A DNA stretch of 50,317 nucleotides, from contig WRFY01000115.1 of the NCBI GenBank assembly GCA_009783445.1, positions 1-50,317 of the forward strand, in the 5' to 3' direction. The translations under genes and the position numbers were made by a program. The notes under the pieces are model-generated. The model was not told where the DNA came from. It searched no databases and saw only the letters and a program-made list of their open reading frames with translations. Shown here in pieces: positions 7,671-15,948 of this stretch. The stretch comes from Candidatus Azobacteroides sp. Lineage in GTDB: Bacteria; Bacteroidota; Bacteroidia; Bacteroidales; Azobacteroidaceae. The stretch's first letter is position 1, and every line of letters starts with the position of its first letter.

Positions 7671-9221
7671 ATGGCACAAGAGGAAGATATTTTTAAAAAA
7701 TTAATTTCGCATAGCAAAGAGTACGGATTTGTATTTCCTTCTTCGGAAATCTATGACGGCTTGGGAGCTGTTTACGACTATGGACAAAACGGCGTTGAAC
7801 TCAAAAACAATATAAAAAAATATTGGTGGGATAGCATGACCTTGCTGAATGAAAATGTAGTGGGCATCGATTCCGCCATTTTCATGCATCCCACGGTCTG
7901 GAAGGCTTCGGGACATGTCGATGCTTTTAACGATCCTTTGATCGACAACAAGGATTCTAAAAAACGGTACCGCGCCGATGTGTTGATTGAGGAACAAATA
8001 ACCAAATACGACGATAAAATCAACAAGGAAGTGGAAAAGGCCGCCAAACGTTTCGGCGAGGCTTTCGATGAACAAAAATTCCGCGAAACCCATCCGCGCG
8101 TTTTGGAGTATCAAGCCAAAAGAGAGAAGCTGCACCACCGTTTTGCCAAAGCGTTAAACGATAATGATCTCAACGAATTACGGCAGATTATACTGGATTA
8201 CGAAATCGTTTGCCCTATTTCGGGTACATGCAACTGGACCGAAGTGCGCCAGTTTAACCTGATGTTTGCTACTGAAATAGGTTCAACCGCCGATGGAGCG
8301 ATGAAAGTTTACTTGCGTCCCGAAACGGCACAAGGTATCTTTGTAAATTTCCTGAACGTACAAAAAAGCGGACGGATGAAAATTCCTTTCGGCATTGCAC
8401 AAATAGGGAAAGCGTTCCGAAACGAGATCGTCGCCCGTCAATTTGTGTTCCGCATGCGCGAATTCGAGCAGATGGAAATGCAGTTTTTTGTCCGTCCGGG
8501 CGAAGAATTGAAATGGTTCGAACAATGGAAACAAATCCGCATGCGCTGGCACAAAGCTTTGGGTTTGGGCGACCGTAAATATCGTTTCCACGATCACGAT
8601 AAATTGGCGCATTACGCCAATGCCGCTACCGATATCGAATTCGAAATGCCGTTTGGATTCAAGGAAGTGGAAGGCATCCATTCGCGCACGGATTTCGATT
8701 TGAGGAGCCACGAAAAATATTCCGGCAAGAAAATCCAGTATTTCGATCCCGAACTGAATCAATCGTATATTCCCTATGTGATCGAAACCTCGATCGGCGT
8801 CGACCGCATGTTCCTGAGCGTCCTCTCGGCTGCCTATACGGAAGAAACATTGGACGACGGCGAAACGCGGGTTGTATTGAAATTGCCGCCGGCTCTGGCT
8901 CCCGTCAAACTAGCCGTTTTGCCTTTAGTGAAAAAAGACGGACTTCCAGAAAAAGCGCGGGAAATCATAGAAAACCTAAAGTTTGATTTTCAATGCCAAT
9001 ACGACGAAAAAGATTCCATCGGAAAACGTTACCGCCGACAGGATGCGATCGGCACGCCCTATTGCATCACAATCGATCACGACACATTGAACGATCAATG
9101 CGTCACCATCCGTTACCGCGATACGATGGAGCAGGAACGGGCGCCGATTGACCGTCTGGAAGAAATTATCCGAGATAAAGTGAGTTTAAAAAATATATTA
9201 AAGAAAATAGCAGAGTCATGA
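7671..9221 (+). CDS. glyS: Glycine--tRNA ligase (single-chain, class II)
   Basis: This enzyme charges tRNA-Gly with glycine in the cytosol. The 516-aa chain is the alpha2, eukaryote-like type rather than the GlyQ/GlyS pair. Visible class II features are the N-terminal SSEIYDGLGAVYDYG segment, the motif-2 region RNEIVARQFVFRMREFEQMEM, the PETAQGIFVNF glycine-recognition block, the SIGVDRMFL motif-3 region and a C-terminal anticodon-binding domain (about 405-510, beginning LPPALAPVKLAVLPL). The start ATG follows an A/T-rich leader. The stop TGA overlaps the start of lemA (ATGA), so the two are translationally coupled. Confidence 0.96.
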   Translation: MAQEEDIFKKLISHSKEYGFVFPSSEIYDGLGAVYDYGQNGVELKNNIKKYWWDSMTLLNENVVGIDSAIFMHPTVWKASGHVDAFNDPLIDNKDSKKRYRADVLIEEQITKYDDKINKEVEKAAKRFGEAFDEQKFRETHPRVLEYQAKREKLHHRFAKALNDNDLNELRQIILDYEIVCPISGTCNWTEVRQFNLMFATEIGSTADGAMKVYLRPETAQGIFVNFLNVQKSGRMKIPFGIAQIGKAFRNEIVARQFVFRMREFEQMEMQFFVRPGEELKWFEQWKQIRMRWHKALGLGDRKYRFHDHDKLAHYANAATDIEFEMPFGFKEVEGIHSRTDFDLRSHEKYSGKKIQYFDPELNQSYIPYVIETSIGVDRMFLSVLSAAYTEETLDDGETRVVLKLPPALAPVKLAVLPLVKKDGLPEKAREIIENLKFDFQCQYDEKDSIGKRYRRQDAIGTPYCITIDHDTLNDQCVTIRYRDTMEQERAPIDRLEEIIRDKVSLKNILKKIAES

Positions 9222-9808
9222 AAAAGTCGTTAATCACAATTTTAGGAATCGGCCTCGTTGCCCTTATTTTATTCTCGTGGTATAAAGGAACTTACAATAG
9301 TATGGTTCAAGCCGACGAGCAAGTAAGCTCCCAATGGGGAAATGTAGAAAATCAGTACCAGCGGCGAAGCGATTTGGTACCGAATCTGGTAGCTACCGTT
9401 AAAGGTTACGCGCAACACGAACAAACCACGCTGGAAAATGTCATCAATGCCCGCGCAAAGGCCACGCAGATGACCATCGATCCAACAAATTTGAACGAAG
9501 AAAACTTGGCTCAATTCCAACAAGTGCAAGGCGAGTTGAGTTCGGCCTTGAATCGTTTATTAGTCAGTGTGGAAGCTTATCCCGATTTGAAAGCCAATCA
9601 GAATTTCCTTGAATTGCAAACGCAATTGGAAGGAACGGAAAACCGGATAGCTACCGAAAGAACCCGTTTCAACGAAGTAGCCCAGTTATACAACACGTTA
9701 ATCCGGCGTTTTCCGGGTAATATTATAGCCTCCATTTCCAATTTTACGCAAAAGCCTTATTTCAAGGCGCAAGCGGGAACGGAAAAGGCGCCTGAAGTGA
9801 AATTTTAA
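9218..9808 (+). CDS. lemA: LemA family protein
   Basis: A 196-aa protein with one N-terminal membrane helix (residues 4-21) and a long helical domain carrying the LemA signature: SMVQADEQVSSQWGNVENQYQRR, in two parts, and RSDLVPNLVATVKGYAQHE. The C-terminal part includes RTRFNEVAQLYNTLIRRFPGN and the typical KPYFKAQAG ending. Function is not established; members are membrane-anchored with the helical domain outside or in the periplasm. It overlaps the glyS stop by 4 nt. The usual TPM-domain partner is missing; an FKBP lipoprotein comes next instead. Confidence 0.93.
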   Translation: MKKSLITILGIGLVALILFSWYKGTYNSMVQADEQVSSQWGNVENQYQRRSDLVPNLVATVKGYAQHEQTTLENVINARAKATQMTIDPTNLNEENLAQFQQVQGELSSALNRLLVSVEAYPDLKANQNFLELQTQLEGTENRIATERTRFNEVAQLYNTLIRRFPGNIIASISNFTQKPYFKAQAGTEKAPEVKF

Positions 9809-9861
9809 TAAGAAACAGGACGCTGGAGTCGCCATCCGCAAAGCGTCGGAAAGAAAAATTT

Positions 9862-10368
9862 ATGGAACAAAATCGCTTAAACAAAATAAAAAGAAGTGTT
9901 GCAGGCGGACTCGTAGGAGCATTCCTTTTCTTGCTGGCCGCTTGCAATTCCGGCAGCAGTTCGAGTGAACAATGGAAAGCAAACAATGACGATGCATACA
10001 ATCAAATCAAAAAGAATTCGAATTGGGCGCTCATTTCTACTCCCGAGGGACCGACCGGAGTGTATTGCCAAGTCCTTGTTGCGGGAAAGGGAGACGAACA
10101 TCCAATTCAAACGGCTTCCGTCACAGTGAATTATACGGGAAAATATTACACGGGAACCGTTTTTGACAGTGGAACGAGCGTTACTTTCAATGTGAATGGA
10201 GTGGTCATTGGTTTGGGCGTTGCCCTGCAAAACATGGTAGTCGGCGATAAATGGAATGTTTGCATTCCGTATTATTTGGGTTACGGAGCCTCTATCTACA
10301 GTTCCATCCAGGCGTATACAACCCTGTTTTTCGAAGTCGAATTACTGAAGATCAATCAATATCCCTAA
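9862..10368 (+). CDS. FKBP-type peptidyl-prolyl isomerase lipoprotein
   Basis: A signal peptide ending in the lipobox LLAAC (Cys29) marks a lipoprotein of 168 aa. The second half is an FKBP fold: VTVNYTGKYYTGTVFDSG, then GLGVALQNMVVGDKWNVCIPYYLGYG and a terminal FFEVELLKI strand. It would catalyse proline isomerisation during folding in the periplasm. Some catalytic-pocket aromatics of FKBP12-type enzymes cannot be confirmed by eye, so activity is inferred. It follows lemA by 53 nt in the same direction. The start ATG at 9862 gives a good signal peptide. Confidence 0.88.
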   Translation: MEQNRLNKIKRSVAGGLVGAFLFLLAACNSGSSSSEQWKANNDDAYNQIKKNSNWALISTPEGPTGVYCQVLVAGKGDEHPIQTASVTVNYTGKYYTGTVFDSGTSVTFNVNGVVIGLGVALQNMVVGDKWNVCIPYYLGYGASIYSSIQAYTTLFFEVELLKINQYP

Positions 10369-10386
10369 TAATCCCTCAAATAGGTT

Positions 10387-10479
10387 AATATAATAAATGT
10401 CGTCAATATTTACTGATAAGTTTTAATATTTATATTTATTCAGTTGATTATCATTATTTTAAATTTATAAGCGCGTATT
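10387..10479. repeat. 93-bp dispersed repeat, copy A
   Basis: This very AT-rich block between the FKBP gene and the S9 peptidase matches 50225-50317 with about 9 mismatches over 93 bases, all without gaps. Its core, from ATATTTACTGATAAG to TTTATTCA, is identical in the two copies. It encodes no ORF. It could be a mobile-element scar, a shared regulatory leader or a binding site; nothing in the sequence decides. Confidence 0.75.
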
Positions 10480-10506
10480 TATTTGAAACGCTTAATATAG
10501 ATACTT

Positions 10507-12621
10507 ATGGACAAAATAATTGGATTATTCCTCATGCTTGCTACCCTTTTTTCAGCTTGTCGCCGAACACAAGAAACTTCCGATGAAAAAGTGATCGGTA
10601 AAGTACCGATCGAAGTGAAAGACGGACGTCTAAATGCGGAAATCCTGCAGCAATTGGGACAGGTAAGCGGAATCAGCATTTCTCCCGATGGAAACGCCGT
10701 TTTGTACGGCGTTTCGTATGCAGATATTGCCTTAAATAAACGCAACCGCGAATTATTTACTGTGAATGTCGATGGAACCGGCAAAAAGCAGATCACACAT
10801 TCGGCTCTAAATGAAAGCAATGAGCAATGGGTGGAAAATGGCAAAAAAATTGCTTTTCTCTACGATGGACAAATCTGGGAAATCAATCCGGAGGGGCTGG
10901 CCCGCATTCAAATTAGTCAGAACGAAAAATCAATCGAAGGTTTCAAATTTTCGCCGGACGGTAAAAAAGTATTGTTTATCAGTTCGGTACAATCTTTTGA
11001 ACCCAGCTCCGAAAAATACAAGGATTTGGATAAATCCAGCGGACGAATCATTGATCAGTTGATGTATAAGCATTGGGACGAATGGGTGGAAGCGATTCCG
11101 CATCCTTTTGTAGCCGATTACGATGGAGCTAAACTGACGAATATTGTCGATTTGCTGGAAGGCGAACCTTACGAATCTCCCATGAAACCGGATGGAGGAA
11201 TCGAACAATTGGATTGGTCGCCCGACAGTCGATCCATTGCTTATACTTGCCGGAAAAAAATCGGCAAAGCTTATGCTTTATCTACCAATTCGGATATTTA
11301 CCTCTACGATCTGGAAACGAAAAAAACGCAAAACCTGACGGAAAAAATGATGGGATACGACGCCAACCCGCAGTTTTCGCCCGATGGAAATTATATGGCT
11401 TGGCTGAGTATGGAACGTGAGGGATATGAATCGGATAAGAACCGTTTATTTGTTCTGAATCTGAAAACAAACCAAAAGGAATATTTGACGCAATCGTTTG
11501 ATTATAATGTCGATGCGTTTTGTTGGAACAGCGAATCCTCCGTTATTTATTATGTATCGAATGTATTGGGAACAAGCCAACTCTATTCGATTTCCCTCGC
11601 CGACAAACTTCCGGCAAACAAAAGGGAATATGTCCGATTAACGGAAGGCGATTACGATTACAAATCGGTGGCGCTTGCAGGAAATAACCGTTTGGCAGGC
11701 CTTCGCCAGTCCTTGTCGTCTCCAAATGAAGTGTATGTAGTCGATCTGGATAGTAAAACTCAAACCAATATTTCGCAGGAAAATATGGATATTTTGAATC
11801 AAATTACAATGGGCAAGGTAGAGGCGCGGTGGATCAAAACGACTTCCAAGGAAGATATGCTCACATGGGTGGTTTATCCGCCTAATTTCGATCCCAAAAA
11901 GAAATATCCGGCTATTTTATACTGTCAAGGAGGACCTCAAAATACGGTGAGCCAGTTCTGGTCGACTCGTTGGAATCTGCAAATAATGGCGGCGCACGAT
12001 TATATTGTGGTAGCGCCCAACCGTCATGGCGTTCCGGGATTCGGACAGGCTTGGAACGAGCAAATCAGCGGCGACTACGGCGGACAAAACATGAAGGATT
12101 ATCTTTCGGCTATCGACGCCTTGGCCAAAGAGCCGTTTGTAGACGAAAAGCATTTGGGTTGCACGGGCGCCAGTTACGGCGGTTTTTCCGTTTACTGGTT
12201 GGCCGGAAATCACAATAAACGCTTTCGGGCATTCTATGCGCACGCCGGAATCATGAACCTCGAAGCGCAATATTTAGAAACTGAAGAAATCTGGTTTGCC
12301 AACTGGGATTTAGGCGGCCCTTATTGGGACAAATCCAACCGCATTGCGCAACGTTCGTATGCCAATTCGCCGCATCTTTTCGTAGGCAAATGGGATACGC
12401 CCATTATGATTTCCCATGGGGAATTGGATTACCGAATACTGGCTTCGCAAGGGATGATGGCCTTCAACGCCGCCCAATTGCGCGGAATCCCTTCGCGGAT
12501 GTTGATTTTCCCCAATGAAAACCACTGGATCTCGCAACCTCAAAATGGAATTCTTTTTCAAAGAGAATTTTTCCGTTGGTTTGATCAATGGCTTAAACCG
12601 GAGAACAAGCCGGATAAATAA
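10507..12621 (+). CDS. S9 family prolyl-oligopeptidase-type serine peptidase
   Basis: A 704-aa protein with a lipobox-like N-terminus (ATLFSAC, Cys18), suggesting a lipid-anchored envelope enzyme. Residues about 30-420 form a beta-propeller with TolB/DPP-like repeats (SPDGNAVLYG, FSPDGKKVLFISS, WSPDSRSIAYTC, FSPDGNYMAWLS). The alpha/beta-hydrolase domain (about 430-704) carries the triad Ser556 in GASYGG, Asp641 in GELDYRI and His673 in NENHWI. It belongs to the acylaminoacyl/dipeptidyl peptidase group and probably releases or hydrolyses short peptides. Expressed alone, preceded by the dispersed repeat and followed by a strong hairpin at 12706. Confidence 0.93.
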   Translation: MDKIIGLFLMLATLFSACRRTQETSDEKVIGKVPIEVKDGRLNAEILQQLGQVSGISISPDGNAVLYGVSYADIALNKRNRELFTVNVDGTGKKQITHSALNESNEQWVENGKKIAFLYDGQIWEINPEGLARIQISQNEKSIEGFKFSPDGKKVLFISSVQSFEPSSEKYKDLDKSSGRIIDQLMYKHWDEWVEAIPHPFVADYDGAKLTNIVDLLEGEPYESPMKPDGGIEQLDWSPDSRSIAYTCRKKIGKAYALSTNSDIYLYDLETKKTQNLTEKMMGYDANPQFSPDGNYMAWLSMEREGYESDKNRLFVLNLKTNQKEYLTQSFDYNVDAFCWNSESSVIYYVSNVLGTSQLYSISLADKLPANKREYVRLTEGDYDYKSVALAGNNRLAGLRQSLSSPNEVYVVDLDSKTQTNISQENMDILNQITMGKVEARWIKTTSKEDMLTWVVYPPNFDPKKKYPAILYCQGGPQNTVSQFWSTRWNLQIMAAHDYIVVAPNRHGVPGFGQAWNEQISGDYGGQNMKDYLSAIDALAKEPFVDEKHLGCTGASYGGFSVYWLAGNHNKRFRAFYAHAGIMNLEAQYLETEEIWFANWDLGGPYWDKSNRIAQRSYANSPHLFVGKWDTPIMISHGELDYRILASQGMMAFNAAQLRGIPSRMLIFPNENHWISQPQNGILFQREFFRWFDQWLKPENKPDK

Positions 12622-12705
12622 TTGAAATGCAGATTTATGTCGAAAATAACATGCCCGCAGCACGATATGGGTTGCCAAGAGAGCCGTCATTCTACGAGGA
12701 AAAAG

Positions 12706-12739
12706 AACATTCCCCCTGTTATCTCAACAGGGGGATGTT
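12706..12739. terminator. Strong GC-rich hairpin after the S9 peptidase
   Basis: AACAT-T-CCCCCTGTT (12706-12720) pairs with AACAGGGGGATGTT (12726-12739), leaving one bulged T and a 5-nt loop. On the plus strand it follows the peptidase gene. On the minus strand it is followed by TTCTTTTTCC, a better intrinsic-terminator tail, so it may act for a minus-strand transcript or for both. Confidence 0.65.
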
Positions 12740-12796
12740 AATTTCATAGAACAGGCCAATGTTTTCAGTAGAAAAGGATAAAATTACATCCTTCAT
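12719..12796 (-). CDS. Possible 25-codon leader peptide overlapping a terminator hairpin
   Basis: A minus-strand ATG at 12796-12794 opens a short frame, MKDVILSFSTENIGLFYEIN followed by IPLLR, stopping at 12719. Its last codons form one arm of the hairpin at 12706-12739. A TAACTTTG -7-like box lies upstream at 12914-12907. This is attenuator-like geometry, but no downstream minus-strand gene is visible, and the peptide is not recognised. The surrounding 12740-13136 stretch otherwise holds only AT-rich sequence, including two copies of ATGTGTATAG (12822 and 12847 areas). Confidence 0.25.
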   Translation of the reverse strand: MKDVILSFSTENIGLFYEINIPLLR

Positions 12797-12906
12797 GAGT
12801 GTGTGTGCTTTTTTTTTCAAAATGTGTATAGCGCCTTTAAATTAAATGTGTATAGTGTTTTTCTACTGATTAGGTGTTGTGTATTGTGTGTTTAATGCCT
12901 GTATTA

Positions 12907-12914
12907 CAAAGTTA
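12907..12914 (-). promoter_or_regulatory. Possible -7 box for a minus-strand short transcript
   Basis: TAACTTTG on the minus strand fits TAnnTTTG and points toward the short ORF and hairpin at 12706-12796. No clear -33 element is present. Confidence 0.25.
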
Positions 12915-13136
12915 AATATTATTTTGTTTGTTTTATTGTAATTTATTCCTTAAAAATAGTCCATATCAGCAAATTTATTGTCTTAAAAAACACTTTAATA
13001 GTTTGTTTTTACATCTAAAAATGCGAAAGTGGAACGATTGCAAATAAGGAAATGTTTTCTATATTCTAAAATCCTATGAATGAGGTGATTTTCCAACTCT
13101 TCCGAATGAGATAGGCGCGAATTGGATAAAAATTTG

Positions 13137-13144
13137 TAATTTTG
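13137..13144 (+). promoter_or_regulatory. -7 box for the zinc-type ABC genes
   Basis: TAATTTTG fits the Bacteroidetes -7 consensus TAnnTTTG and lies 31 nt before the ATG of the metal-binding lipoprotein. The -33 region is weak. Confidence 0.45.
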
Positions 13145-13175
13145 CAAATGACGAATTTGTAAATAAATAGATAGG

Positions 13176-14036
13176 ATGAGATACGGATATTTTTTTTCTT
13201 TAGCAATAGGAATTCTGTTTTCCTGCACCGGCAAAGTGCAGCAGGAAAACAGAATTACGGTTACCATCGAGCCGCAACGGTATTTTGCCGAACAATTGGC
13301 CCATCCGTTTTTTGAAGTAGTTGCTTTGGTTCCTCCCGGTACAAGTCCCGAAACGTACGATCCGACTCCTCAACAAATGGCGTTTCTGGCTAAAAGTAAA
13401 GCTTATTTTTGTATCGGACATATTGGCTTCGAAAGGGCGTGGCTGAATAAACTGAAGCAAACGAATCCGCAACTCTCTTTTTTCGACAACAGCGAAGGCA
13501 TTGAGCCTATCGTGAGCGAATCTCCGCTTCATGATTCGCCGAATCGTTTGGAAGAAGGAATTGATCCGCACACTTGGACTTCGCCCAAACAAGCGCTTAA
13601 AATCGCGGAAAATATGCACAAGGCATTGGCGGTTATAGATGCTGAGCATCGCTCCGCTTATCGCGAAAATTTTGAAAAATTAAGCAGAGAAATCAACGCA
13701 ACAGACCAAAAAGTCGAATCCTATTTGCGTTCTTCTTCCCAGAAAGCATTTATCATCTATCATCCGGCTCTAACCTATTTTGCGCGCGATTACGGCCTGA
13801 TCCAATACGCGATCGAAGCCGAGGGCAAAGAACCTTCGCCCGAACAATTGAAACACTTGGTGGATAGAGCTAAAAAAGAAAATATCCGAACCGTTTTTGT
13901 CCAACAGGAATTCGACCAGAAAAATGCAGAAATTATTGCTCGGGAAACCGGTTGCCGTTTGGTTGAAATCAATCCTTTGTCTTACCGATGGAGTGAAGAA
14001 ATACTCCGCATCGCTAAAGCCTTATCCGATGAATGA
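13176..14036 (+). CDS. Zinc/manganese ABC transporter substrate-binding lipoprotein (ZnuA/TroA family)
   Basis: The 286-aa protein has a signal peptide ending in the lipobox GILFSC (Cys17) and the cluster A-I metal-binding fold. Characteristic pieces are VVALVPPGTSPETYDPTPQQM, in two parts, the KAYFCIGHIGFERAW region with a His ligand, the IDPHTWTSPKQAL motif, AFIIYHPALTYFARDYGL, and VFVQQEFDQKNAE with the terminal INPLSYRW. It would capture zinc or manganese in the periplasm. The long His-rich loop of many ZnuA proteins is absent. The ATPase gene overlaps its 3' end by 8 nt; no permease gene follows. Confidence 0.9.
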   Translation: MRYGYFFSLAIGILFSCTGKVQQENRITVTIEPQRYFAEQLAHPFFEVVALVPPGTSPETYDPTPQQMAFLAKSKAYFCIGHIGFERAWLNKLKQTNPQLSFFDNSEGIEPIVSESPLHDSPNRLEEGIDPHTWTSPKQALKIAENMHKALAVIDAEHRSAYRENFEKLSREINATDQKVESYLRSSSQKAFIIYHPALTYFARDYGLIQYAIEAEGKEPSPEQLKHLVDRAKKENIRTVFVQQEFDQKNAEIIARETGCRLVEINPLSYRWSEEILRIAKALSDE

Positions 14037-14754
14037 ACTATTAGTCGACGTAAAAAACATAAGCGCCGGATACGAGGGAAAAATCGTATTGAGAGATGCT
14101 TCCCTATCCGTATATGAACAAGATTTCATTGGAATAATCGGGCCGAATGGAGGCGGAAAAACTACTTTCGTCAAAGTGATCTTAGGTTTGATTAAGCCTG
14201 TGTCCGGAAGCGTTCAGTTTGCCCGTAAAGAGTTAAAAATGCGGATAGGTTATATGCCCCAAACCAATTCGATCGACCGAAAATTTCCGATTCTGGTTTC
14301 TGAGGTTATCGCTTCTGGAGTGGGTCGCGAACGAAATATCAGTAAGATGCAAAAACAAGAACGAATCTGTGAAATAATCGAAGAAATGGGAATAGAAGCC
14401 ATTCGCAATGCGCCTATCGGAGAATTGTCCGGAGGACAATTACAACGGACTTTACTGGCGAGGGCGCTTGTCAACAAGCCGGAATTATTGATTTTGGACG
14501 AGCCCGATTCGTATATCGACAAACGATTCGAATTGCATTTTTACGAGTTGTTGCAGAAGATCAACCGCAAAACGGCCATTATTCTGATCTCGCACGATAT
14601 TGGTATGGTAATTTCTACTGTAAAAAATATTGCCTACATCAATGAAACTTTGCAGTATCATTCTGGATCGGATATTGATAACCGATGGTTGGAGGAACAT
14701 TTCAAATATCCTTTCGATAGGATTGGCCAGGACGATATTCTGCAAGGATATTGA
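14029..14754 (+). CDS. Metal ABC transporter ATP-binding protein (ZnuC/TroB type)
   Basis: This 241-aa ATPase powers metal import. It shows Walker A GPNGGGKTT, the signature LSGGQLQR, Walker B ELLILDEPDSYID and the H-loop ILISHDIG. After Walker B, family members usually read DEPTxGVD; here it is DEPDSYID, a small deviation. The start chosen is the ATG at 14029, inside the end of the substrate-binding gene, because the frame upstream of it lies wholly within that gene. The partner membrane permease is not found next door; the following 330 bp contain no large ORF. Confidence 0.9.
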   Translation: MNELLVDVKNISAGYEGKIVLRDASLSVYEQDFIGIIGPNGGGKTTFVKVILGLIKPVSGSVQFARKELKMRIGYMPQTNSIDRKFPILVSEVIASGVGRERNISKMQKQERICEIIEEMGIEAIRNAPIGELSGGQLQRTLLARALVNKPELLILDEPDSYIDKRFELHFYELLQKINRKTAIILISHDIGMVISTVKNIAYINETLQYHSGSDIDNRWLEEHFKYPFDRIGQDDILQGY

Positions 14755-14908
14755 AAAACACGAATAAGGAAGGCTAATTCGCTTTTACAGAATTTGCAAA
14801 AAATGACACAATGCGGAATTTCATAGGCAAGAATGATCTTTTTGCAAATAAAATTTCAAAATAAACAAGAAAATGACGCAAAAAATTTATTTTCAGCTTG
14901 TTTTGAAA

Positions 14909-14938
14909 TTGCTTTTTAGAAAAAAGTTATTATCTTTG
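14909..14938 (+). promoter_or_regulatory. Consensus Bacteroidetes promoter upstream of an ORF-poor transcript
   Basis: TTG at 14909-14911 and TATCTTTG at 14931-14938 are separated by 19 nt, an ideal -33/-7 arrangement. Transcription should begin near 14945. No sizeable gene lies downstream before the terminator at 15093. Confidence 0.7.
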
Positions 14939-14944
14939 TACATC

Positions 14945-15129
14945 TGATTGTTTGGAAATGAGATAGACCCTAAAATGTTTATTTTCCGAGTACCAAATAG
15001 AAGAAAAGATAAAATAAAAAGAGAAAATTTGTAATTATTATAAACTTGAGAAGAAAAAATAGTTAATTTATTGTTTCCTATGGAAAAATGAGAAAACCCC
15101 GCGGAGGCGTCCGACGGGGTTTTGTTTTT
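14945..15129 (+). ncRNA. Candidate small RNA of about 185 nt
   Basis: The stretch runs from a consensus promoter to a strong intrinsic terminator and holds no convincing gene. The only frame of note is a 19-codon one at 14975-15034 (MFIFRVPNRRKDKIKRENL), basic and unrecognised. The RNA would be A-rich and mostly unstructured apart from the 3' hairpin. It does not match any class I can recall (6S, tmRNA, SRP). It could also be the leader remnant of a lost gene. Confidence 0.45.
15093..15129. terminator. Bidirectional intrinsic terminator
   Basis: AAAACCCCG plus CGGA (15093-15105) pairs with TCCG plus CGGGGTTTT (15110-15123), with a GGCG loop and one bulged A. It is followed by GTTTTT on the plus strand. 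It closes the candidate small RNA and, read the other way, lies 18 bp beyond the ompA-type gene's stop. Confidence 0.85.
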
Positions 15130-15147
15130 CTTACAGGAGATCGTCTT

Positions 15148-15828
15148 TTATTTCAATGTACCTGCATTGGCTTCTTCAATCATCTTTTCATTGGGAAGAA
15201 TGTAGATTTCAACACGGCGATTCAAAGCTTGAACCCCTTTGGAGTCTTCGCCGGCAACCGGTTGAGAAGAACCCAACCCTTGGGTCGTCATCCGATTAAA
15301 GGAAACGCCTTGCCCCGTCAAAAAATCTTTGACTGAATTAGCTCTCGACAGCGAAAGGGGAAGGTTGATTTTATCGCCGCCCGAACTATCCGTGTGTCCG
15401 AAAATTTCGATATCGGTATCCGGATTTGATTTCAAAGAGTTAGCAAATTGGATCAATGAACTTTGGGAAGCGCTGTTCAAAGTGCTGGAATTAGTTGCGA
15501 AAAGAATTCCAGAATCGAATGTTACCCGAATGGCCTGACCGTCGTTAACCGTTTCCACGGTAGCATTTTGAAGGCCTTCCAATTCTTTCTTTTGTTTGTC
15601 CATCTTATTGCCAATCAAAGCGCCGGCCGCGCCGCCTACTACCGCACCTATACCGGCGCCCCAGCCCGCTCCTTTGCCTCCATTAATGATAGCTCCGAGA
15701 CCGGCTCCTATGCCAGCTCCAGCTCCAGCTCCAATTCCTGTTCCTTTTGCGGTATTACTTGCATTGCAACCCGAAAAAATAATGGCAATGCTCAATAATA
15801 CAGTCGCAAATAAATTCATTTTCTTCAT
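15148..15828 (-). CDS. OmpA-family lipoprotein with glycine-zipper domain
   Basis: The 226-aa protein has a lipobox IIFSGC (Cys21), then a glycine zipper (about 30-75, repeated GxGxG and GAxxG) that can insert in or pack against membranes. The C-terminal OmpA domain (about 105-215) includes IEIFGHTDSSGG, LSLSRANSVKDFL and NRRVEIYI, with the Asp and Arg that bind the diaminopimelate of peptidoglycan. It therefore tethers the outer membrane to the wall. It lies downstream of the acidic hypothetical gene after a hairpin spacer and ends before a strong terminator. Confidence 0.93.
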   Translation of the reverse strand: MKKMNLFATVLLSIAIIFSGCNASNTAKGTGIGAGAGAGIGAGLGAIINGGKGAGWGAGIGAVVGGAAGALIGNKMDKQKKELEGLQNATVETVNDGQAIRVTFDSGILFATNSSTLNSASQSSLIQFANSLKSNPDTDIEIFGHTDSSGGDKINLPLSLSRANSVKDFLTGQGVSFNRMTTQGLGSSQPVAGEDSKGVQALNRRVEIYILPNEKMIEEANAGTLK

Positions 15829-15904
15829 CTCTATTGATTTTTTGAATGATTAATAAAATATATTTTAAACACACTATAATCCTTCTTCACTTTTACAAGC
15901 CGGT

Positions 15905-15944
15905 TTATCAATTATGAACTATAATTTTAATTCATAATTGATAA
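15905..15944. terminator. Perfect 14-bp inverted repeat in the hyp-ompA spacer
   Basis: TTATCAATTATGAA (15905-15918) is the exact reverse complement of 15931-15944, with a 12-nt loop. It lies directly downstream of the minus-strand hypothetical gene ending at 15949. It lacks a T tract, so it may be an RNA-stabilising or processing hairpin rather than a terminator. Confidence 0.45.
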
Positions 15945-15948
15945 TTCC

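Noticed and set aside
12995..13267. 90-codon minus-strand ORF
   Set aside because: It overlaps the promoter and start of the zinc-binding lipoprotein gene and its translation has no protein-like pattern.
13897..14028. 44-codon N-terminal extension of the metal ABC ATPase
   Set aside because: It lies entirely within the substrate-binding gene in another frame and has no homology to ABC proteins; the ATG at 14029 fits the family start.
15463..15853. Plus-strand ORFs rich in Pro/Ala opposite the OmpA-type gene
   Set aside because: They are antisense shadows of the glycine-zipper codons.
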